From G020348385 sp964410125 (GTDB lineage Bacteria > Acidobacteriota > Aminicenantia > Aminicenantales > Aminicenantaceae), in the NCBI GenBank assembly GCA_964410125.1, contig CAYPGQ010000121.1, forward strand, positions 1 to 12,557: a stretch of DNA of 12,557 bases, in the 5' to 3' direction. A program made the translations under genes and the position numbers. Below, one piece after another: positions 6,612 through 12,557 of this stretch; within the stretch, counting starts at the first letter, position 1; each line of letters opens with the position of its first letter. The notes beneath the pieces were generated by a model. It saw nothing but the letters and a program-made list of their open reading frames with translations. It made no database searches and was not told the DNA's origin.

Positions 6612-7433
6612 ATGATTGAACAACGGAATTTATTTAAATTGCAGTCAAAACTTACTGTTGAAGGTAAATCTATTCCTGTAAAAACATTAGAAAAGGATTA
6701 TATTCTTACTTGGATTTTGGTTGCACTTGCAGGGCAGACGATGGACAATTTTTGTGTTTTTAAAGGGGGCACTGCGTTAAAAAAATTCTTTATAAAGAAC
6801 TATCGGTTTTCTGAAGATCTGGATTTTACTTTGCTAAATCCAATAAGTATCGAAAGTCTGGAGCAAAAATTGGATAATGTATTTGCAAAAATTTTAGATA
6901 TGGCAAATATTCCTTTAGCCATAAATAGAAGTGAGGTCCACTCTAACGCATACACAATAATCGTAAATTTTTCAGGTCCACTTGGCGCTTCAATTAATAG
7001 AGGCGAAATTAAAATAGACTTTACGATAAACGAGTTACTTCTTTTTCCAATCGAAAGGAAAGGATTTTTCCATCTATATGAAGAATATAATGATATTCCT
7101 AGTGATGTCGAAGTTTTGGTTTACTCGATAGAAGAAATGATTATTGAAAAACTTGTCTGCATAGTTGATCCAAGCAGGAATGAGCCACGAGATATATACG
7201 ATGTTTGGTATCTTCTTGATAATGATATTGTTCAATTGGGCTTGTTAAAGGACTCCTTTCAGAGAAAAGCGGAGTTTAAGAAAATAAGTGATATAGAACT
7301 ATCTCATTCGTTAGATAAAAAAGAAGGCATTTACAAACGCCTCTGGGATATTAGATTAAATCATCAAATGCAAAATTTGCCTCATTTTGAGCTAGTATTC
7401 AGATATTTAAAAAGAAGATTTAGAAATTATTAA
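6612..7433 (+). CDS. abiEii: AbiEii-type nucleotidyltransferase toxin, second AbiE pair
   Basis: From ATG 6612 the protein has 273 residues with the textbook AbiEii core. FKGGTALKK (50-58) is followed by FSEDLDFTL with Asp69 and Asp71, then Asp136 in KIDFT. SIEEMIIEKL with Lys180 and EPRDIYDVWYL with Arg193, Asp194 and Asp197 complete it. These are the nucleotide-binding and metal-binding residues of this type IV toxin family. The frame is open upstream to ATG 6552, but that would overlap the antitoxin gene by 58 bp. ATG 6612 lies two bases after the antitoxin stop and directly precedes the conserved start of the domain, so it is preferred. No strong ribosome site is present, which suggests translational coupling. 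All key residues are intact. Confidence 0.9.
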   Translation: MIEQRNLFKLQSKLTVEGKSIPVKTLEKDYILTWILVALAGQTMDNFCVFKGGTALKKFFIKNYRFSEDLDFTLLNPISIESLEQKLDNVFAKILDMANIPLAINRSEVHSNAYTIIVNFSGPLGASINRGEIKIDFTINELLLFPIERKGFFHLYEEYNDIPSDVEVLVYSIEEMIIEKLVCIVDPSRNEPRDIYDVWYLLDNDIVQLGLLKDSFQRKAEFKKISDIELSHSLDKKEGIYKRLWDIRLNHQMQNLPHFELVFRYLKRRFRNY

Positions 7434-7479
7434 GAATTAATACAATTTTATCCTTCCATACATATTCACTCAGGAAAAT

Positions 7480-7506
7480 TTGATTTTACAGGAATATTCT
7501 TATAAT
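7480..7506 (+). promoter_or_regulatory. Promoter candidate upstream of the broken lipoprotein gene at 7538
   Basis: TTGATT (7480-7485), a short 15-base spacer and a perfect TATAAT (7501-7506) lie about 31 bases upstream of the ATG at 7538. The spacer is shorter than the usual 16-18, so strength is uncertain. It could drive the truncated lipoprotein frame and the intact propeller gene behind it. Confidence 0.35.
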
Positions 7507-7537
7507 TTGATTGTATAGATAAAGGAAGAGAAGGGAT

Positions 7538-7807
7538 ATGAACAAACTTGTCTATTTAATTTTAATTCTTTCTATATTTATGTCCTGTGGGCCAAAACAA
7601 GAACAAGAAAAGATAGAAATGGTTTTTGAGGATGGTGTGGAAGTCGTTATAAACCATTTGGAGCCATACAAAATAAAAGACCAGCCCAGTTCTCTCCATC
7701 TTGAGAAAGAATTTGCAATCGACACTGAAAGCGACGAAATGGCCGAAATAGGCTTGGTGGGAATGAGCAATTTTAATATAGATTCAAATGAGAATTTCTT
7801 GAAATAG
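7538..7807 (+). pseudogene. N-terminal fragment of a propeller-family lipoprotein
   Basis: The 89-codon frame begins MNKLVYLILILSIFMSCG, a clear lipoprotein signal with lipobox FMSC. It continues with VFEDGVEVVINHLEPYKIK and a first propeller-like strand ending ...FNIDSNENFLK before TAG. Full-length family members carry about 300 further residues, so this looks like a gene cut off in blade one. GGAAGAG stands about seven bases before ATG, and the promoter at 7480-7506 precedes it, so it may still be expressed as a short lipoprotein. The next gene follows within 10 bases with its own signal peptide, and the two frames are not parts of one split gene. Its EDGVEVVI segment matches the fragment at 5616. 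Confidence 0.6.
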
Positions 7808-7816
7808 GGGGAAATG

Positions 7817-9070
7817 ATGAACAAAAATTTTTCATCACTTATTTGCTTCATAGCAACTTTTTTAGCATTGAATAGTCTTCCAGAAATGATTCATGCCGAC
7901 GGGGCGAACAAAAATCAAGAATCTAACGAAGTTGTTGTCATCTCTAATCCTAAGTTACCGACATTAAAAATGCGGATTGTTTTTAAAGAGGAGCTTTCCA
8001 TAGGTGAAGTTGAAGGAGATGAAAATTATATGTTCGGCAGTAACATTGGTTTCAACACCGATAATGAAGGAAATTTCTATGTGGCCGATTTTGACAGCAA
8101 AAGAATCCTGAAATGCGATCCTGAAGGCAAATATCTTCTTACTTTCGGCAGAGAAGGCCAGGGTCCCGGAGAGTTCCAGAGTTTATCTGTGCCTCGATTT
8201 GATAAAGATAACAATCTCTACATCGCTGATACCATAGGCCGAAGAATTTCATTTTTTGATAAGGAAGGAAATTACCTCCGGCAGATAACTGCTAAGGAAA
8301 GATATTCCAATCCTTTTGTCAATTCCAAGGATTTCATAATTGCAAACAAGTATGAAATGAATCAACAGGGGAATGTCCAGAGACAAACGTCCACATACGG
8401 CCTCTTCAACGACAAATTCGAACTGCTTGCTAAGCTCTTTAAAGATGAATTCGAATATCAAATGCCGACAGGGAGAGATGAATCCGCTATTGTCGATTAT
8501 CTGGCAAAGGCATGGAGTCAAACGGCATTTAGACCCGTGGTTCGATTCATACTGGCTGAGGATGATTTCATCTATCTGGGCCAGCCGGAAAAATTTGAGA
8601 TAAACGTGTATTCCCCTGAAGGAAAACTTACGAAAAAAATCACCAGAGATTATGATCCTTTCTCCGTGAGTGATAAAGACAAAGATGAATTTTTTAAAAG
8701 GCTGAGTGAGAGTCTTTCTTCCACTCCGCTCCTTAACGAGGATATGATGAAAAAAGTTTTTCAAAAAATAAAATTCCCAAAATTCAAGCCAGCCTATCAA
8801 AGTTTCACCCTGATGGAAAACGGCTGGCTGGCCGTTATCGTGGATTCCGTTGAGGGCGAATACACGCTTCTCGACATTTTTGACCAGGATGGAAAATACA
8901 TCGCACATTTCAAAACACCTGTTTTGGATGATGGAATGTTCTCGTCACTCTTATTCTTTAATAGCGGCAAGGCTTATTGTGTGGCGATAGAAGACGATTA
9001 CAGATTTGCCAAAAGATACAGCTATGAGATTCAGGAATACAAAAATAACGAATGGATTAAAATAAAATAG
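7817..9070 (+). CDS. Secreted six-bladed beta-propeller protein
   Basis: The 417-residue protein starts with a signal peptide (MNKNFSSLICFIATFLALNS...) with likely cleavage after MIHA and no lipobox. The propeller follows: ELSIGEVEGDENYMFG, then NTDNEGNFYVADFDSKRILK, then the family hallmark FGREGQGPGEF at about 109-119. The blades continue with DKDNNLYIADTIGRRISFFD and end with VYSPEGKL- and DIFDQDGKYIAHF-type strands. Such proteins are exported; their ligands are unknown and no catalytic motif is evident. Two adjacent ATGs exist (7814, 7817); the second is chosen because AGGGGG (7806-7811) is then five bases away. It appears complete and lies directly behind the truncated paralogue at 7538, possibly in one transcript. 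Confidence 0.85.
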   Translation: MNKNFSSLICFIATFLALNSLPEMIHADGANKNQESNEVVVISNPKLPTLKMRIVFKEELSIGEVEGDENYMFGSNIGFNTDNEGNFYVADFDSKRILKCDPEGKYLLTFGREGQGPGEFQSLSVPRFDKDNNLYIADTIGRRISFFDKEGNYLRQITAKERYSNPFVNSKDFIIANKYEMNQQGNVQRQTSTYGLFNDKFELLAKLFKDEFEYQMPTGRDESAIVDYLAKAWSQTAFRPVVRFILAEDDFIYLGQPEKFEINVYSPEGKLTKKITRDYDPFSVSDKDKDEFFKRLSESLSSTPLLNEDMMKKVFQKIKFPKFKPAYQSFTLMENGWLAVIVDSVEGEYTLLDIFDQDGKYIAHFKTPVLDDGMFSSLLFFNSGKAYCVAIEDDYRFAKRYSYEIQEYKNNEWIKIK

Positions 9071-9204
9071 CCAGGTTTATTCCCTCCCCAAATAAGACTT
9101 TTCAAATTAAATAAAATTTGCAGACTATGTAGTCTTAAATAGTGAAGTGGAAATTTCAGGTTCAGTGTATGGTAGAATGGCTGCAACTGGGCTTATAGGT
9201 CAGC
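9071..9204. other. Intergenic region upstream of the sigma-factor operon
   Basis: No gene is seen. A 14-bp perfect palindrome AGACTATGTAGTCT lies at 9122-9135, and an outer pair AAGACT (9095-9100) and AGTCTT (9131-9136) encloses an AT-rich segment; either could be a regulator site. GGAAAT near 9149 resembles the -35 element of many ECF-type promoters, but no matching -10 element can be named with confidence. No strong terminator for the upstream propeller gene was found. Confidence 0.25.
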
Positions 9205-9684
9205 ATGAAAATAGAAGAGATTCTCGATAGCATAGGAGACAAATTGTACAATTTTTTGACAATCAAGCTAGGCTCTCCGTTGGATGCAGAGGATGTTTTG
9301 CAGGAAGTGTTTTGTCGACTTGTTAGATACAGAGTCCGATTTCGGATCATACGAAATCCTTCAGCGTACATATTTCGGATAGCAAGAAATGAGGCGATAA
9401 ACTTCTTAAAACATAGAAAGAAAAACCTTAGAAGTTATCATCCAGTCGAAGGGCTTTCTAAGATCATACAGGAAAACCTAAGAGGATCCGATCCCAAAGT
9501 TTTAAATCAAGCAGCCGAGGCTCTTGCTAAAATTCCTTCTGACCAGCGGGAAGTTATCGTTCTGAAATTTTTTGAGGAATTGACTTTCAGGGAGATTTCT
9601 AATGTTTGTGGTGTTTCTATCGGAACCGTAACGAGCCGATATCGCTATGGGATGGAAAAACTTCGCAAGTTATTGGAGGATTGA
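9205..9684 (+). CDS. ECF-type RNA polymerase sigma factor
   Basis: The 159-residue protein has only the two domains of extracytoplasmic-function sigma factors. Region 2 (about 12-73) contains DAEDVLQEVFCRLVRY and PSAYIFRIARNEAINFLKHR, which open the -10 element and bind core polymerase. Region 4 (about 103-157) contains IPSDQREVIVLKFFEELTFR and VCGVSIGTVTSRYRYGMEKL, the helix-turn-helix for the -35 element. By family it directs transcription of a small regulon in response to an envelope or other signal. The start has AGG six bases upstream. It leads a three-gene operon, with the next start one base after its stop. The signal and the target promoters are not shown by the sequence. Confidence 0.92.
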   Translation: MKIEEILDSIGDKLYNFLTIKLGSPLDAEDVLQEVFCRLVRYRVRFRIIRNPSAYIFRIARNEAINFLKHRKKNLRSYHPVEGLSKIIQENLRGSDPKVLNQAAEALAKIPSDQREVIVLKFFEELTFREISNVCGVSIGTVTSRYRYGMEKLRKLLED

Positions 9685-9685
9685 G

Positions 9686-10099
9686 ATGGGAGGTTTTAAT
9701 AAAACTCAGAAAATCTTAGAGAGTTTGTTTCCAAAGCCAATGCCTCCAGAACTCAGGGAAAAAATTCTTTCAACCGCTTACAAAAGACAGAGGGAATTTC
9801 TTGTGATTTCACCCGTTCTCAGGACGCTATTTGCCATTAGCTCTGTCTTGATAGTATTGGCATTTTTCTGTGACAATCTAATCAAGAACAGCGAAAACGA
9901 TTTCCTGACATCTATTATGAATGGCTCACAAGTTTCAGAGATAATGCTGGATAAGGACTTACAAGAAATGAAAGATGAGCTTTTTAAGATCGACTATGAT
10001 CAACGTCTTAATCAATGGGTAATCCGGCACTATAAGACAAAAAAGACAGAGGCTAAATTGACAGGCCTTCAGAGAATCATGGATATACTCAAGGAGTGA
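9686..10099 (+). CDS. Single-pass membrane protein, putative anti-sigma factor
   Basis: From ATG 9686 the protein has 137 residues. A short cytoplasmic part (1-41, including FPKPMPPELREKILSTAYKR) is followed by one transmembrane helix, roughly VLRTLFAISSVLIVLAFFC (44-62). A charged C-terminal part of about 75 residues ends RIMDILKE. Size, topology and position right after an ECF sigma gene suggest an anti-sigma factor, but the zinc-finger HxxxCxxC motif of many such proteins is absent, so this is inference. The frame is open to ATG 9647, but ATG 9686 has GGAGG six bases upstream and sits one base after the sigma stop, so it is preferred. No family was recognised. Confidence 0.75.
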   Translation: MGGFNKTQKILESLFPKPMPPELREKILSTAYKRQREFLVISPVLRTLFAISSVLIVLAFFCDNLIKNSENDFLTSIMNGSQVSEIMLDKDLQEMKDELFKIDYDQRLNQWVIRHYKTKKTEAKLTGLQRIMDILKE

Positions 10100-10103
10100 A
10101 TCA

Positions 10104-11441
10104 ATGGGATATAAGCTAAAAAAGATATTTACTTGGATTGGGATTTTCTTGGTGGCTATAATAGCGATAGGACTAATAACGCGGGCAGTATTCAACTATT
10201 CGACCGGGAAAAATTTGGAGAAATTCCTGGAGCAGAGGAAATCAGAGGGGATTCCCATATCCATAAGAGACCTCGATCCGGAATGCAGTCCCCGGGACAA
10301 CGCTGCTTTGGATTGGAAGATAGCAGAAGGGACTCTTTCTATCGAGAAGGAACAAAGAGCAATCTTGGGACAAGTTATCGATGATCTTTTTTCTGGGAAG
10401 CCTTTGGAAGAAGGAACAAGAGATCAGATGCGGGATCTGATAGCCAAGAATCAAGAGGCCTTAAGTTTCATTTTGGAGGCTTCCACCAAACCCTGTTTCA
10501 AGTATGAGGAACAATGGGATATTCTCAGTGAGGATCTTAAGATTGCAACGGCTATTCAAATGATACAAGGTACTCGGCTTTTGGGCATCGATGCGGTGAT
10601 CAAAGCTGAGGATGGAAACGTTGAAGAAGCCATAAATCAGTGCCTGGCTGCGAGAAGGTTTTTAAAGCTGTATCTCCAGGAGCCATTTTTGATCAGCTAT
10701 CTGATTGGAATGGCATGCACGAAACAAATCGCTGTTTGTATGAACTATATCGTCTCCGACAGAGAGATTGAAACAGATACCCTGAATAAGATTCTTAAAG
10801 AATGGGATTCATCACCCTGGAGAGAAGGATTGGTTTGGGCTCTTGAATCAGAAAGAATTTTTGGATTGGAATCTTCCCTGCTATTTTTAAAAGGGGAATA
10901 CGATTTGGATATAGGAAAGGGCGGAGATATCTTCTATTGGTTTTTTCGGCCTGTTATTAAGAATGAGATTATCTGGATGGAGCAGGTCTATGATCGCTTG
11001 GAGGAAGCTGCCAAAAGGCCGTACTATGCCTTAAGAGATACCAAAGAAATCGAACAGATAAGAAATTCAATACCTTGGTACTACAAGATGGCAGGTGCAT
11101 TGGTCCCCAATCTAACCTCCACCTTGTTCAAGAGAGCAACACTCGATGCCGTGTATGACTCAGCACGGATCGGAATGGCCTGTAAAATCTACAAGAATAT
11201 GTATGGAGATTTTCCTGAGGACCTGGCCATGTTGTCGCCTGAGATACTAGAGAAAGTGCCTATCGATCCCTTCACTGGAGATCCTTTTATCTACAAAAAA
11301 CAAGAATCGGGATTCATTGTCTACAGCATAGGTTCCAACCTGAAGGATGATGAAGGAAGGGGAACTTGGAAGATTGTCTCACTCGTTATGGAGAAAGATG
11401 ACGATTGGGCCTGGAAAGAAGTGACAGAGAAGAACAACTGA
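10104..11441 (+). CDS. Membrane-anchored protein with pseudopilin-like C-terminal segment
   Basis: The 445-residue protein has one N-terminal membrane helix (FTWIGIFLVAIIAIGLITR, about 9-27) and a long alpha-helical body. Its C-terminal segment (about 346-420) reads ARIGMACKIYKNMYGDFPED, then a PIDPFTGDPFIYK motif, then FIVYSIGSNLKDDEGRG. That helix-plus-PxDPF-plus-YSxGxNxxDD pattern is shared with GspG-type pseudopilins and with large hypothetical proteins of Planctomycetota and related phyla. Here it stands at the C-terminus, not after a prepilin signal, so it is not a normal pseudopilin. AAGGAG stands seven bases before ATG, and the gene begins four bases after its neighbour, so it belongs to the sigma-factor operon. 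The function is unknown; it may be an effector or sensor of that system. Confidence 0.8.
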   Translation: MGYKLKKIFTWIGIFLVAIIAIGLITRAVFNYSTGKNLEKFLEQRKSEGIPISIRDLDPECSPRDNAALDWKIAEGTLSIEKEQRAILGQVIDDLFSGKPLEEGTRDQMRDLIAKNQEALSFILEASTKPCFKYEEQWDILSEDLKIATAIQMIQGTRLLGIDAVIKAEDGNVEEAINQCLAARRFLKLYLQEPFLISYLIGMACTKQIAVCMNYIVSDREIETDTLNKILKEWDSSPWREGLVWALESERIFGLESSLLFLKGEYDLDIGKGGDIFYWFFRPVIKNEIIWMEQVYDRLEEAAKRPYYALRDTKEIEQIRNSIPWYYKMAGALVPNLTSTLFKRATLDAVYDSARIGMACKIYKNMYGDFPEDLAMLSPEILEKVPIDPFTGDPFIYKKQESGFIVYSIGSNLKDDEGRGTWKIVSLVMEKDDDWAWKEVTEKNN

Positions 11442-11510
11442 AAACAACCAGCATTTTTATCAAAAGCCTTCTCGTCTTGGAGATTGTTCTTTCTTGAAAA
11501 CATGGCTATA

Positions 11511-11676
11511 ATTAACCTGAATTATTCATAAACATTTTTTTTGCCGGGATTTAATGCTATATGCATTGAAATCAGGGACATGTACCGATTTTCCGAAATC
11601 GGTAACGTGTCCCTTGATTTCAAACTCATGAATAATTTAGGGTAACTTGGATAATTTATGAATTATCCAGGTTAAT
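11511..11676. repeat. 166-bp inverted-repeat element with nested hairpins (REP/MITE-like)
   Basis: The ends 11511-11532 and 11655-11676 are inverted repeats of 22 bases with two differences, beginning ATTAACCTG. Inside, 11566-11623 forms a long imperfect hairpin whose tip ACCGATTT-TCCG-AAATCGGT (11584-11603) is perfect. Its arms carry GGGACATGT and ACGTGTCCC. A third hairpin at 11643-11674 has a 14-pair stem with one G-T pair and a TATG loop, and ATGAATAATTTAGG (11628-11641) is a further inverted copy of the left end. There is no coding sequence. Elements with GGGACA...TGTCCC hairpins resemble repeats mobilised by REP-associated transposases, but no transposase is in the window. It may also end transcription of the preceding operon. 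Confidence 0.7.
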
Positions 11677-11700
11677 CATGTCGGTTAAAAGGAACATAAA

Positions 11701-12557
11701 ATGAAACGCCTAATCCACGTAGCTCTGATTGCAGCTTTGATATCCATTTTATTGATAGTGTGCCGAAATGATTCATCGATTGACACCTCATTATTTACGG
11801 TCGAAGTAATCGATGGCGTCAGGTATGTCCATAATCACACCCCACAACTTGGAGATACTTCCGGTGTGCAACTGGAACTAATCGGAAAAATCGGAAAACT
11901 GGAAGGCAAAGAGGAAAAAGATATTTTGTATGATCCGGTGGATGCAGCCCGGCTTTCAAACGGGGACATTCTGATTCTTGAAAGGGATGGCAGCACCGTG
12001 AAGCGGTATAATAAGGATCATGAATATATTTCATCCTTCGGGCAAAAAGGTCAGGGGCCCGGTGATTTCATTTTTCCGTTTTGCTTAAGACTGAATCTGA
12101 GTAGGAATAAGCTGTATGTCGCTGATTCTAAAATTTCTATGCTTTCACTTGACGGGAGTTATAAAGACGGCTTCAAACCCGATACTATCGCTGTCTTTGG
12201 CAGCATTGGAGCACAATATAAAACATCCGGTATGGCAGTCCTTTCCGGATCGCGTGTGATTCTGCCGAGCCACCCTTCGCTGTGGGCTGATTCAGTAGAA
12301 CATAAATTGTTATCCATTTATGATAAAAAAGGCACGATTATCCATTCATTCGGTGCTGTTAAACAGTATGATAATCCACGGTTAATGTTAAATGCCAATA
12401 TTGTCTATTTTACGAAAGATAACAAAGACAACATATATATAGCCTACGCGCACCAAAATAGAATCAGCAAATACTCACCCGACGGTAGAATGATTTTTTC
12501 TACTGACAGATATCTTCCTTATGAAATTAAAAATGAAGTGAAAGTAGAAATATTTAA
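11701..12557 (+). CDS. Six-bladed beta-propeller protein, probable lipoprotein, cut by the right edge
   Basis: The open frame from ATG 11701 runs 285 codons to the window end without a stop. It begins MKRLIHVALIAALISILLIV followed by Cys21, a signal peptide with an imperfect lipobox (Val before the Cys is unusual). VEVIDGVRYVHNH follows, the equivalent of the DGVEVVINH segment of the family. Next are LSNGDILILERDGSTVKRYN and the hallmark FGQKGQGPGDF at about 113-123, then further blades to KYSPDGRMIFS. About 100 more residues would be expected beyond the edge. AAAGGAA seven bases upstream supports the start. The inverted-repeat element ends 24 bases before the ATG and may affect its expression. 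The ligand and function are unknown. Confidence 0.85.
   Translation, partial: MKRLIHVALIAALISILLIVCRNDSSIDTSLFTVEVIDGVRYVHNHTPQLGDTSGVQLELIGKIGKLEGKEEKDILYDPVDAARLSNGDILILERDGSTVKRYNKDHEYISSFGQKGQGPGDFIFPFCLRLNLSRNKLYVADSKISMLSLDGSYKDGFKPDTIAVFGSIGAQYKTSGMAVLSGSRVILPSHPSLWADSVEHKLLSIYDKKGTIIHSFGAVKQYDNPRLMLNANIVYFTKDNKDNIYIAYAHQNRISKYSPDGRMIFSTDRYLPYEIKNEVKVEIF

Noticed and set aside
8249..8908. 219-residue minus-strand open frame
   Set aside because: It lies wholly inside the intact propeller gene on the other strand, has no recognisable motif or ribosome site, and is best explained as a shadow of coding bias.
9103..9120. CAAATT/AATTTG stem as a terminator for the propeller gene
   Set aside because: The stem is six A-T-rich pairs with no following T run; too weak to call.

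Overview
The window is a piece of a bacterial chromosome of moderate to low G+C. It looks like accessory DNA from an uncultured or little-studied lineage. Its most telling genes are several large secreted or lipid-anchored six-bladed beta-propeller proteins, carrying motifs such as FGREGQGPGEF and FGQKGQGPGDF. Two further truncated genes begin with the EDGVEVVI type of N-terminus. Such tandem families are common in Acidobacteriota/Aminicenantes-like and Bacteroidota-like genomes. I lean weakly to the former, and the sequence alone does not settle it.

Left part (1-3898, leftward genes): a probable IS21-family end (about 7-55) is followed by about 175 bp with no convincing gene, apart from a tRNA-Arg-like anticodon-arm fragment. 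Then come an AAA_14/DUF4143 ATPase (232-1566), a MazEF toxin-antitoxin pair (1710-2275) and an AbiE-type (type IV) toxin-antitoxin pair (2364-3898). Each unit has a readable promoter with a palindrome lying on it, which suggests three separately autoregulated cassettes.

Middle (3899-9070, rightward): a secreted propeller-TPR protein (4127-5692, probable TTG start) runs out of frame into the start of a lipoprotein gene that is broken after 35 codons (5616-5723). A second AbiE pair follows (5788-7433), unlike the first and visibly more AT-rich. Next is another broken lipoprotein start of the same family (7538-7807), then an intact secreted propeller protein (7817-9070). The second AbiE pair therefore sits between two truncated family members that share the 14-mer GTGGAAGTCGTTAT near the first break. 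This fits insertion or recombination within a propeller-gene array.

Right part (9071-12557, rightward): a tight three-gene operon encodes an ECF sigma factor (9205-9684), a one-helix membrane protein in the usual anti-sigma position (9686-10099), and a membrane-anchored protein with a C-terminus resembling type II secretion/pseudopilin-like proteins (10104-11441). A 166-bp inverted-repeat element (11511-11676) with nested hairpins follows. A further lipoprotein-like propeller gene starts at 11701 and runs off the right edge.

Working picture: an envelope/secreted-protein locus (propellers, TPR, ECF signalling) has been colonised by stability and defence modules (two AbiE, one MazEF, one ATPase) and by small mobile repeats. 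Product families are recognised by motif reading only; no search was run.
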